Source: Caenorhabditis remanei | Lineage: Eukaryota > Nematoda > Chromadorea > Rhabditida > Rhabditidae | Assembly (NCBI RefSeq): GCF_010183535.1 | Contig: NC_071329.1 | Location: 11,160,001 to 11,224,000 of the forward strand | Direction: 5' to 3' | DNA: 64,000 nucleotides | Part shown: one piece after another, positions 1 to 11,641 of the stretch | Layout of the letters: every line of letters begins with the position of its first letter | How positions within the stretch are numbered: position 1 is the first letter of the stretch | Program-made: the position numbers and the translations under genes | The notes under the pieces: model-generated | What the model was told of the DNA's origin: nothing | Database searches by the model: none | Seen by the model: only the letters and a program-made list of their open reading frames with translations

Positions 1-41
1 TAAAATTTCAAAATGAAAATATCATATCCTCACCATTTCAG

Positions 42-735
42 GATATCACACAGAATCCTCAAGAAGCGCGAAAAAAGTATGTAATTGTGAGATTTGGCTA
101 CTCTCCCCAAGTTCCAGCAAATCTTGCTATTCTCCAGCTTCCTACTTTCCTACGTAAGTTCATTTGTAATTAACGTAATTTACTAAACATCCCACCTTTC
201 AGTTCCTGATGAATTCGGACGTCTCACAGCTTTCTTACACGATCTGGAATACGGAAGTAACGTTAATATCACCCAGAATATTTCAAAACGCAGAATCACT
301 GAATGGACAGACGCTGTTGAACACCAGAAAACTATATTCAATGTAAATCCGAATTGGCTAGAAACAAGATGGAAACCAAAAGACGTAAAAAGATTAATCG
401 AACTATTTATCGTTATGTTATCTTAGTTTCAGGAGCAAGAAGTTATGAACTTACAACGCGCAGTGCCTGTTGTATTCACATACAAAACAAACGAAGAAAG
501 AATCGCAGCATCGCAACGGTATAACTTGTTGCCGCCGTCGGCCGAAATTGAAGAGGATGAAGAACCAGAGGTAAATACACGAAGAATGAACGGTCATATT
601 CGAATAATAACTTTATAGACCTCGAACAACGAAGCAACATACATGCTTGCTCCACCACCAGTAGAAGACGATCTCGAAGCTGAAGAAGAGGAAGAAGACG
701 AAGTATCAGATACTATTGTTGCCTTTGACTCATGA
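42..735 (+). CDS. 3' part of an unrecognised protein with an acidic tail (5' end outside window)
   Basis: Four exons (42-153, 203-384, 433-570, 619-735) join in phase to give 182 residues ending at TGA 733-735. The first exon follows a TTTCAG acceptor at the window edge, so the start lies outside. The C-terminus is strongly acidic (a run of Glu/Asp after APPPVEDD), with no transmembrane segment visible. I do not recognise a family. The phase-consistent splice sites make the exon chain reliable, but function is unknown. Confidence 0.7.
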
Positions 736-1094
736 AATTTGGTTGACTTTTAGGCGTGTTTTATGTGTCATTTTAATTATTCTGTGTTGAGTGCTATACT
801 TTTTCAAATATCTGATGGTTTGTCGGGGTTACATCACGAGAACTGTTAGTTCTAGGTTTATTCAAGACAAAACCATTTTATTATTGACTCATTCTGATAA
901 TTTTTGTCGCTTCTCTCTGTCATTTTATCGTTCTATTTCGTTTCTATACTTCACGTTTCTGTCAATTCATAAATGATCAACACTCTACATTCTCTAAGCT
1001 TATTTCTGGTACCATCCTGTTCAAACATATCTCACGGAATCTTGAACCGATGAGTTCTTTTCAACATCACAGTATTACAGTGCCTTCGTCTTGA

Positions 1095-2709
1095 ATGATA
1101 ACATTAATATCACACGAAACACCTTCTTCTTCGTCGTCGTCATCTGATGAGGATTCAGATGATGAATCTTGTGAAACGGACAAAGAAGTCAAGTGCAAAC
1201 AAAACGCGGCAGAAAAAGAAATGAACAGAAAAGAAAAAACCTCATCAAATAATAACAAACGGAACAGAAAGAAATCGAAAAGAAAACAGCATCCGTATGA
1301 ATTTCATTTTAAATCTCTCACAACATGATTATTTAGGTGTCCTTATTGCGAAAAAACGTTTCCATTTCCCAATAAACTTAGAGAGCATATCGAAGTTCAT
1401 AAAAGTGAGTTCAACTAATTTGGATCTCTGTATCCATACACCATTAACAATATTCAGCTGATCGATATGAATGTATGGAATGCCCTTCTCCGAGGAAGTT
1501 TGATAAATTCAACGATTTGAAAGCGCATTGTAAACAATATCATAGTCGAGCTTCTCATAAATGCTCGGTTTGTTCCTATACTAATTCGGTATGCACCACT
1601 TTAATCATCTTCGATATTGAAAATCAAACTTCCAGAGGCCGGCGGACGTCAAGCGTCACTTCCAACAGAATCACATTGACGGCGTCCCGTGCACTATCAT
1701 TGGATGTTCCATGAAAGTTGCAAAAAACAGACTGAAGTAAGACCGGAATAAAGAAAATAGCTAACATGATTTATTTTTGATATCTTTAGAACCCATATCA
1801 AAGAAATGCATTCAATTCCACTAGAAATTTCGTCAGTCCCTATTCGTGCAAAGTTATCTTTTCACAAATGCCCGAATTGTGGATATGAACCAGATCAATC
1901 GATCGTTGAGGCAGAAGATCAATATAAAGATCTTATGTCACATATGGAAACGTCAGTTTTCTGTTGTTCCAAATCTGTTCAAAAATTTCTATATTCAGAA
2001 TGCACGAGAAGAAAAAGACGAAGAAAGAATGCAAATTCGGTTGTGGTATATCACTTCTGCCCGAAGAAGAAACGAATCATCAGGATAAATGCCCGAAACT
2101 CATTCCAGATGAATCATGCTCATCTACTCCAATGCTAAATAATGATAGTTGCTGCTACACAAATACTGTAACATCCCAATCAATGTTATCTGAAACTTCC
2201 GAAGAAGACCAAGAGTCAGTGGAAAGTTCATCGAATACTTTGAATGAAGAGCTTGAAGAAGAACACGAAGGTACGGGAAGGAGTAGCAAAGACCCACCTC
2301 GAAAGAAAATGAAGAAAAACGAGAATCAGTTTAAAACAGAGTTCGCTTGTGAAATATGTGGCAAAGAGAGCTTGAGTAGAGATAGTTTACGAAAGCACGT
2401 CTGGTCGTGTCATTCTGGGTCAAATAGAGAAGGGAAGACCTCCAGAAAACAGTTCAAATGTGATCGAAAGTCGATGATCGAAGGAGAAGACTATTGCGAG
2501 AAAACGTTTAGAACCGAGCAAAGTCTTCGTGATCATTACAATGTTCATGATAGTAAGCGAAAGATGTTTTGAAATCTTATCAAAGAAATCCAATTTCAGA
2601 TATCAAACCTTACGTTTGCAAGTCTTGCGATCAAAGTTTCTACAGCCGTGATAGATTTGCAGTGCATTTGTCCAAGTACCACCAGACGAGCATCAAAAAT
2701 TACAATTAG
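1095..2709 (+). CDS. C2H2 zinc-finger protein with about seven fingers
   Basis: Seven exons (1095-1294, 1337-1404, 1458-1588, 1636-1736, 1790-1951, 1999-2552, 2600-2709) give 441 residues. Residues 1-65 are a Ser/Asp-rich then Lys-rich leader. C2H2 fingers follow: CPYCEKTF...H..H at the second exon, then [24 protein letters not shown] and, after a Ser/Glu-rich linker, CEICGKES, a widened CDRKS..C finger and a final CKSCDQSF finger. A Cys/His cluster between the fourth and fifth is degenerate. The family binds nucleic acid, so a nuclear regulator is the natural inference. The start at 1095 is uncertain because an ATG at 1050 is followed by an early stop. Confidence 0.85.
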
Positions 2710-3003
2710 TTTGCATGTTTTTATGATGTCTAATTTCTCCAATCACATTGACGGGTCTTCAATAGATTTTACAATTTTATTGTTTTTGTTTTATTTTATT
2801 ATCAGTTAATTTAATTATCCACGTTTAATTCGGTTGTTAACTGAAATGGTTCATAAAAACGTTCATAATAGCAATGTCAAAAGGGTCACAGTATTCATTT
2901 ACAGAAGCAGATACTGGGAATATATTATTTAAGTAAAGCAGCCTAACGACTGCTCAACCTCCTTTTCTACACTACCATCCTGGGTGTTGTAGCGCCTGCG
3001 GCT
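2710..3003. other. AT-rich intergenic spacer
   Basis: No coding frame or RNA gene is seen. The stretch holds the 3' flank of the zinc-finger gene and the left flank of the palindromic repeat. Confidence 0.5.
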
Positions 3004-3826
3004 CTTCTCGACAAAGTTCGGCAAAAACTCATTGACTACACCTCTCAATGACTACATTGTCTCATTGACTCCACATTCTCAATGACTACAAAGTCTCATT
3101 GACTTCATTTTTCTCAATGACTACACTTTTCTCATCGACTACACCACTTATTGACTACAAAATTTGAGAAATGCTCTCATTGACTACATCTACAGTACTA
3201 GGCAAAAAGAACGCGATACTCGCAGCTTTTCAGTTAAAATTAGTCAGCTTTGAGCATGTGCCACACCCTCACTGACTGTCTTACTTTTTTTGACCAGTAC
3301 AGTATCCAAAACTGGAAAAAATCGGGGATTCCAAATCAGTGTTCTAAAAAAGGAACAAAGTTTACCCAATCTGTGTGATTCTTGTGGGGGACCACTTTTC
3401 ACCATTCTCTTAGGCTTAGGTTTCTCAAAAATTCGGGGAAAACTTGACAAAAACGGTTATTAATCGTTTTTCGTTTTTGTCAATTCTTTTCCGAATTTCT
3501 AAGAAACCTAAGCCTAAGAAAATGGTGAAAACTTGTTCCTAATTTGGTCTGTCCGCTACCTTTTCTGGTCCTGTTTGGAATATAAGGCTTCTGAGATATG
3601 TTATAAATTCAGATGGTCTAGAGGAATGTATTTCAGAGAGATGTAGTCAATGAGAGCATTTCTCAAATTTTGTAGTCAATGAGTGGTGTAGTCGATGAGA
3701 AAAGTGTAGTCATTGAGAAAAATGAAGTCAATGAGACTTTGTAGTCATTGAGAATGTGGAGTCAATGAGACAATGTAGTCATTGAGAGGTGTAGTCAATG
3801 AGTTTTTGCCGAACTTTGTCGAGAAG
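3004..3826. repeat. Large foldback element with internally repeated arms
   Basis: The arms 3004-3192 and 3638-3826 are near-perfect inverted copies, starting CTTCTCGACAAAGTTCGG and ending in its complement. Each arm is built of short tandem units of the form GTAGTCAATGAG alternating with GTAGTCATTGAG. A second inverted pair lies near the centre (about 3400-3535) around AAACCTAAGCCTAAG. No coding capacity and no convincing target-site duplication is seen. The form is typical of foldback or MITE-like DNA in nematodes; the family is not identified. Confidence 0.9.
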
Positions 3827-4113
3827 AAGATTTCTGCAGTATTTGTGCAAAATTTCAGAAGTTTCTCTAGATAATTGTGTTATTCCAATAATACGACTCT
3901 AAAATCTGCTCATTCCGTTATTATCTGTATTATATTATATTCCCAATAAACCTTTATTCATTAACCACTGACACAAATCTCTTTATTCAAAAAATTACTT
4001 TTGGGGTAATGCACAAGGTGGTTCAAAGTTACTGATCACGGATTATATGAACCATCGCGTTTTTGATAGGCTGAGTGTCATAAATCTGAAAATATGACAT
4101 TCAGTCCAAAGTT

Positions 4114-4606
4114 TTAATCAGTAAAACACATTACATTTCTACCCCACTTCTTTCTCCATTTTGCCATTCTCTTCTTGTTTGACAGGCTTGGTTCGTAATC
4201 CATTTTAGTTTTGATAATATCAAACGCATCGAGTATGTTGGTCACATTGCGATCCTTGTACGGGAACGGGCGTGATGACGCTTCCACTGTAATCATAATT
4301 GCAGCGAATAAGCGTTCCATTATCGTTGCACTTTCCCTCTTTGTTATCTAAAAATGAGATTACTGGCTGATCACAACAAATACAAATTCTTACGTTTCGC
4401 TTACTCCCATTTAAATAAAACTTCGCATCATATGCTTTCTTGATCAGTTACATGTCAACATTTGCCAAAATGGTTTTACCAAAGTCATACAGATACTCAT
4501 AGACGATTTGCATATTAAGCTTGGAGGTGGGAGGAGAAAGACCTCTCAAGGCTCCCATATTATCTTCATTTGAAGAATGTGGGCTCGATGTAGATCTGCG
4601 AGACAT
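4114..4606 (-). pseudogene. Two-exon gene of unknown function interrupted by an in-frame TAA
   Basis: On the minus strand a TTTTACAG acceptor lies just before ATG 4606. Exon 1 (4606-4394) ends at a good GTAAGA donor and joins exon 2 (4347-4114) in phase for 149 codons. Codon 53 is TAA at 4448-4450, and both sides continue in the same frame (NVDM, stop, LIKKAYDAK). No short intron removes it. The protein would be basic at the C-terminus (KKRMAKWRKKW). It may be a decayed gene, a natural null allele, or an assembly error; I do not recognise the family. Confidence 0.5.
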
Positions 4607-5450
4607 CGAATTTTCTGTAAAAAATTCCATCAGGAACTAAAAAATCACGGACATCCGGACATCCGTCTCAAAAAACTAGGATATCTAATTTTTTTGGAAC
4701 ACAGACATCTGGAGAGAAAAGTGGAATACATTAACTTACTAGTTGAATGGTCCGAATTGTCTGAACCACTCCAAGTTAAAAAAAAGGTTGCTCTTGGGGA
4801 TGGAAAAGCTATGTGATTTGTGAATTTTCCAGTTATTTAATAATTGGGAACGTGTTCTAAACGCGACAATAAATGAAATCAGGAAAACTAGAATCATGGA
4901 TATACACCATTCATCCGGAACAGCAGAAATCTTGAGATGTATCATGAGCTTTTGCTATTAGAAACCCCTTGTCAATATGAGCACCGTTACAGAAAGAGCC
5001 CATTTAGTTCGCGCTGGTAATTGATTGAAACATTACCTTAGAATAATAAATGATCCACATCGTCTTTATTGGAGTCGCAGCAACCATATTGGTACTTGGA
5101 GATTTTAAGACTGAGTTGTTTTTCCCCCGGTTTCTTACACGTGATGTTGCTGTAGTTTTTGGTTGTTATTTTATTCCAGTTCCGCACGTTTTCTAAGAAG
5201 GACACGCCATTGAAAAAGTAGAAAAAAAGTAGAAAAGTTACACTTTTTGAATCGTTTTTTTCAGTCCTGGGTTCTATGGTGAATCACTGTATACAGTTTG
5301 CGAATGAAGAAATGCTTGAACTTTATTGTTTTATATTAGTAAAAGATTATTATTTACATAAAATGTCATTTAGGATGAGAAGGAAATTGAAATGATGATC
5401 AGCAAAGCGATGGAATGAAAAGATTCAGAGATAAGTTGAGTTTAACTTGA
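4607..5450. other. Spacer with one tiny hydrophobic ORF
   Basis: It contains the 5' flank of the interrupted gene and the 3' flank of the calmodulin-like gene. A 48-codon plus-strand ORF at 5050-5196 starts MIHIVFIGVAATILVLG, which could be a signal or membrane segment. Nothing else supports it. Confidence 0.3.
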
Positions 5451-6448
5451 TTATTGTCCTTTAATGATATTGACGAATTCTGAAAATAACTACGTTTTTT
5501 GAAATCTAATTGTAAAAAGCGTATTACCTTGAAAGTCAATCATTCCATCATGATCCAAATCTCCTTGTTTTATCATTTCCTTTGCTTCAGTTTCAGTTAA
5601 TTTCTCTCCCAGTTGGCACATGACAAATATCAAATCATCAATTGAAATGACTCCGTCACCATTCTTGTCGAATACCTTCAAATAAACATTCAAGATATTC
5701 TTCTAACTGTCAGATCACTCACATTGAACACATCTCTCAACTCTCTTTCTTCTTTTGGATCACAGATTTGACGACGAAGAACATTGAGAAACTCATCAAT
5801 GTCAATGCATCCGTTTCCTAGAAATTTAAAATTCTCAGAGCATTTTCCACAATATAATAAGGAAGTCAGAGTTCGAATATTTCTCCCTAGACATTTTTTC
5901 CCGTAAACTTTCGAAATGTTTCATTCGGCTTGAATGACTTCATCAACCCACCCAACTTCCTGTTATCTTGTAGTGTGCTCAGTACTTTCTAACTTTATTT
6001 TTTCAACAAATATAGAAGTTTTCAAAGTTCTCTCCGGAAATCACATGAAAACTTCTATTTACGAGCAAGAAATACTTGGTTTGCGTCATTTTGGGTGCAC
6101 TACAGAAACCAGAGAAGAAGGTGATCAAAACACAGTTTCAGATATTCACCCAATAGAAAATACTCCAAATCAAGGGAGTAAAATTAGTCTCTCAAAACGA
6201 AAATCCTCTTCAGGGTTACTGTACTCACCATCCAAATCAGCTTGTTCAATCATCGTCTCAATTTTTGTATTGCTTGCTTTCTCTCCTAATTGAAGAAGAG
6301 CAACCTATAATTTTGAATTAAAATGAACTAGGATTACAATAACTGGAAGAATCAATACCTCAAGCTCTTGTCGTGTAATCCGTCCATCTCCGTTCTTATC
6401 AAACTCTCGAAAGACTTCACGAATTTCAGCCTCTTTCAGTGAATCCAT
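5451..6448 (-). CDS. Calmodulin-like protein with four EF-hands
   Basis: Five minus-strand exons (6448-6359, 6304-6229, 5817-5723, 5675-5528, 5479-5451) give 145 residues, close to the 149 of calmodulin. The four calcium loops are DKNGDGRITRQE, DLDGNGCIDIDE, DKNGDGVISIDD and DLDHDGMIDFQE, all with acidic residues at positions 1 and 12 and a Gly at 6. A KEAEIREVFREFDKNGDG start replaces the usual calmodulin N-terminus. It should bind Ca2+ and regulate target helices in the cytosol. The divergence in the second lobe marks it as one of the nematode calmodulin paralogues (cal family) and not calmodulin itself; which one is not resolved. Confidence 0.92.
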
Positions 6449-9400
6449 AGTTTTCTTTTTTCGCTGAAAATTACGTTTTCTTCTCAAGAAAACAAAAAAG
6501 GGAAAAAAGAGATGCACAAATGAATAGAATGAATAAATGAATAAATGAATTCTCGTATAAATGTATATTTGAGTGACAACTGAATAGAAAAAGTGAAACT
6601 GACATGAAATTTATGCGGAAATTGGATCCACGCAGCAAAAAGTTTCACCGAGCACCTGAACTTTGAGCACTATCGAATGGTGGAAAAGTGATGGAATAAT
6701 GCAAATAAAAAGAGTCAACGGATGAGAGAAAATGAGAAGTGTTCTTTCTGATCAGGTTCTCTTTGAGTTTGCGGGGGTTTCATTTCTCGGACAGCTTACG
6801 AAGAAGCCACGCCCTCTTTTTGGTGTTGGAAACATGGTGGACTCCGCCCCGGAAAGATTTCAAATCAAAATATTTTTTGTTGAGAAGATCATGAGACGGT
6901 GAGATATAAAAGTGTGACTTAAGTTTAGAAAATCAACACTTAAAAATAGTAAATACCTGAGGGAATTGAAGTTTTTATAGGTTACGATTGTCAACAGTTT
7001 TTCGAAATAAACCGTAAATACTTCGGAATGATAAAGAATTCAGAGAAGTGGAGCTTCATAGTAATTCAAAATAGAGATACTACTGTAATTCACAAATAGG
7101 AATCTCATGAAAGTTCGCCACATTTCACATATAGTACCGGTCAAAATGTAAATCGTTTTTGCAGATTTCAGTTGGAAACTGGTATGATTCCTTTTGATAC
7201 ATTAAGTGAACCCTCTATTTTGGTAGCTGGCCCCTTTGATTTCTAATTTAAAGTTTTTGACCTTTCTCGTTATTTAATTGTGTATTATGATTACGACTTC
7301 AGTAGTCGTGAAACTGTCTATAATATTTCTCATCTTCGAATAGTTTCTACTCTATATTAACCAGATGAAGTTCTCTATTTTGTGAGTATACTTCACTACA
7401 AAAGATCTTTATTTTTCTCTCAAAAATCTCTTTTTCCTTTTAGTCGTTGATCTTTATAATTAGTTCAATCTTTCTATTTTAAAGAGCCAATTGAGATCGA
7501 GAAATATCATCCTCTCTATTTGTATTTCCACATTATGTTGCAGAAAAACCAATTTAAAATCAGAAAAAAAGAATACAAAATGAGAAAAAAGGCAAATATT
7601 TGTGAGTATAAAATGCAAAAAGAAGAAGAATCTTGTGATTTTTCAATATAAAGAATGCTGATGAAACGAGGAAAAAGACGAGGAGATCTGAAAATGAAAA
7701 GAAAAGAAAATGAGATAATGTTCTGTTTCAATGAATGGGTAAATACGATTCGCATCTGGGTAAATATAGACTTGTCAATAGAAGAAATGATGAGATTTGT
7801 TCAGGGTTCAAGACATTTAGAGCCATTTGGAAGGTACGAAATGTGGCAGAATCAGTAGGCAAGGTAATACCCATTTTTTCCAACGTTTTAATGAAAGTGA
7901 AACTCGAATTTTAAGAAGAAACTTAAACATTTTCGAACTTTCATCAGTTGAGAACTTCTTGCTAAAAAGCATAAATTGAATTCAAAAATCTTCCAATCTT
8001 GGCACAAACATATGGCCAAAATGTGCTTGTTTCCAACGGAAATATGAGTTCAACATCCCATTAAAATCATTCAAACGGAATGGAAATTTCACAAATTTCG
8101 AAAATATCCTGGTGGGTGGTAACAGGCTCCGAAAAGGGAAAATTTATTTTACTGGAAATAAAAGTTTATAAAGTTAACGTCACTTTTATGATTTTTTGGT
8201 TCAAAGACAACTTCGTGTTTTGTAGACACATAATGGGTGAGTGCATCCGAATAATGGGAAAACGAAAAAAAGAAGTTTTGGGAGAGAAAGAATGAGTGGA
8301 ACGTGTACTTCATTTGATTGACATTTAGCTCCTTTCTTCAGGATAAATAGGATCGGTTTGGGGTTAGAGCTCAATAAATCATAAATTCAAAGGGTTGGGT
8401 TGGAAAGTGATGTATAGATTTAGGATCTTTGAAACATTATTAAGAGCAGAACATTGAGAATAAAATCTGCTGGCTCCAGGAAAGAAGACATATTCAGAAG
8501 AGCATGTAAAAAGATGTTCCACTCCGAAAAGAAATTTGAAAAAGAACTATAATTATTCAGACTCCAGAAGAGTCTGATTCTTCTCCAGACATTGTTCCAG
8601 ACCGGATAACTCTCATTCTTCTTTTTTTCTGTTTTCAGTTTCCATTCAGTGCACACAAATTATTTTGTTTTGTTTATCTGTTCATGTTTTTTTCTGAAAA
8701 CAAAAGCCACACAATCAAATATAATTAAATTGTTTTTTGAAAGTTTTCAAGAACATTAAAACAGATAAAAATAGAAAATATCTGAAATTTCACATATAAT
8801 TTTCATCGAATTTGTATAATTCCTTTTTCTCCGAATAACGGAAACAGACTGAATCTGTCTTTTGAAATCTTCATCTAACTCTCCGTGAATCCACTTCAAA
8901 TGACAAATTTCGTATTGAGAAACAAAAATAAACTCCGTCATCTAAAGTTTCGAATTTCGTTTTTTTTTCGTGATCTTGGTGGGAAAAGTTCTCGAAAAGA
9001 ATAAAAAAGGAAAGAAAAGTTTGGATGTTTCAGAAAACAAATTCAATTTTATGAGGGCATCATATCTCTTCTTTTGGCTCCGGCTATTCTTATTTCTGGT
9101 CAATGATCGTGGAACTTTCGTCGTTCTTTTTTCTTGGACTTTGAGGGATCGTAAATGGAAACGTATAGAGAAAAATCAGGAGAAAAAAGATGGAAGAAAT
9201 GGGAGAAAGTAGGTAAAAAAGGACATAATTGGGTTGACAGCTGAAATAAAACAACAGAAAATAAAGGACGATCAAATGGAAGAGAGAAAGAAAAGTAAGA
9301 GGAAACGGAAAAGGACAGAAAACAAGAATTATAATGGATAGACTCGGAAGGTGTGTAGGCGAAAAAAGAGATGTTTGAGCAGGACTTCTCTTGTTTCGGA

Positions 9401-11641
9401 GTTTATGATTGGTCTCAAGTTCTAGAATTACTGTACAATTAAAGCAAAATTATTCATGTTCCTGGTGATATGCGACGGAGTTATCTATATTTTAATTGGA
9501 TTGAAACTTTTTTGAGATTTCTGGGGCGCAAAGCAAGTTGTTATACTTCTCCAAAACTAGATTTTTAATTTCAAATTCGTCAACCTAAGCTCGTAAAAGC
9601 TTCGGAAACTGTTTCAGTTCAAGACAAATTAAAGTAACTGAAGTTGAAAATGTTCGAAATTTCCCCTATAGTAACCCTTATGAGTACATATCTCCTTTCC
9701 CTTCTTCTCCTCATAATTCTCCTTCCCATTTCCGCTTCCCAATATCATGACATGAAAATGAGTTTCCGTTTGAGCACTGATCCACGGAACCTAATAAAAC
9801 TATTCCAGAAAGAATGAAATCTTTCCTGAAACTCTATATAATCTATCACATCAAACTACAAAGAAATCAAAAAAAGAAGACGGAGAAAAGAAGTGGATTA
9901 GAAGGAAAGATTGGTTTGATTGTGACAAATGACACTGGTTCGAAGAGAGTGAAAGAAGGATTACATTTGATGGAATTACAGAAAAAACACATGGAATAAC
10001 GAATGATTTTATGAGGGAAAGAGAAGTTGAGTCAACTGAAGTTCAGAATTCAGAATTATACGAGAAGAGAGGAAAAAAACAAAAGAATTTCTAAGTTTTT
10101 CTATAAAACATGAATTCAATGAAGAGAAGAAGTTCATTCTTGGAATTTTCCTATTTTTTGGAGGAATGAACCTAAGTTCTACAGTAAAATTTCAGTAACT
10201 TGATAGAAATATTTGGGTATGAACTCATCAAGTCGAGTCTAAAGTTCAGAACCGTCATAACTCGGAATACAATTTGAAGGAATTGGTACTTATCGAGAAC
10301 GCGATAAACTCATTGAGAAACATTGAAACTTTTTCAAAACCATAGAACCACTTCATCCTTTTTCCGTTTTCTTCCTTCTTCATATTTAACGACGTCATCA
10401 TCGTCAATGTCTCTGAGAACTCTTCTCCACCAAAAAAAAAATCTGAACTTCTTTCGACAAAAAACTTAGACTTTGACTTCGAAAACAAAATAACAACAAC
10501 GAAGAGAGTTTGTGTTCTTCGAGTGACTTAATTGCCAACATGGGATTTCCAAAAGATGATGAAGATTCAAATATTAAAATATGGAAAAGTTATTCCGTTT
10601 GAAATTTAAAATTTAAAAGTATAAAAATGAAAATTTTTAGATACAGGGAAGTCTCTTGGGCATTGACAGATGCCGAGCTAATTGCTCTTTTAGGGAAATT
10701 CCAAAAAGATGAAGCACTTTTTTGACAGATGACCTACTGGGAGGGAAAAAAAAGTGATAGATTGAAGTGAAAGAAACAAAAGAGCAGAATCTCTGAATTA
10801 CTGAATTCAATGACTAGAAAGCTCTCTTATCCAGGAAAACAATCTGAAGAGAGAAAAGAAAGAATCGAATTTTAATCTAGACGGTGATCTGAAAACAATT
10901 AATTCATTCTATTTCAGTCACAGAGAAATCTAGGAAAATGTCTGGAAAACAGAAAAAATGTATTCAAAAACAGATGATGTTAGCAACGGAAGACAACGTA
11001 TCTCACTCTGTTTTCTGCGCACGACTGGTCTCCAAAGTGTTATTTATGAGACATAGAGGTCCGTTTCTTTTGCATATTTTATGAATTCAGAGTAAAGAAA
11101 TAGGTGGAAAATATGTGGAACTCGAAGAAAAAGGTTGATCGTTTGGAAGCAAAAAACCGAAAACTGAATGTCCCGCTTGCATTGAGAATAGTGCAAAGTC
11201 AGTCTTGGTTGCAACAAAAAACTGAGGAACCCTGAGAATAATACCCTGAGAATAATACAATAGGCGTTTTGTCTCAAAATTTTCAAAGAGAAGAAACTGA
11301 AAATTAATGGTATCGTCAGTTCAATCTGACAACAACAACTACCGTTTGGGATTTTCAAATTGTTTTTTTTTGAAAAAGAAAACGTGAATCCTTTTTATTC
11401 ATATTGTGTTCACGTGAACTTCTGTAAACGTGTTTCAACGTCAGGAATTAAAGATTCCACGAAAAAAAAAAGATCATTCAAACGATCAGTTCTTTCCCTG
11501 AAACCTCGAAATGAGCGATGCTTCCTCGAACGAAAAACAAATCAAAAAGTGAGCTTTTAACGTAACTTTTCAGTTTCTCATTGCTTTTTCAGATCACAAT
11601 CTTCATCTAATTTTTTCAAAACCACAGCGAAAAAGAAGAAA
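6449..11641. other. About 5.2 kb without a supported gene
   Basis: Only short ORFs with poor composition are present, and none has a phase-consistent splice chain. From about 7.5 to 10.2 kb the plus strand is markedly purine-rich (long runs of GAAAA/AGAAG). A short tandem GAATGAATAAAT repeat lies near 6524-6550. The stretch probably contains the upstream regions of the calmodulin-like gene (minus) and the neprilysin-like gene (plus). A non-coding RNA cannot be excluded. Confidence 0.5.
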
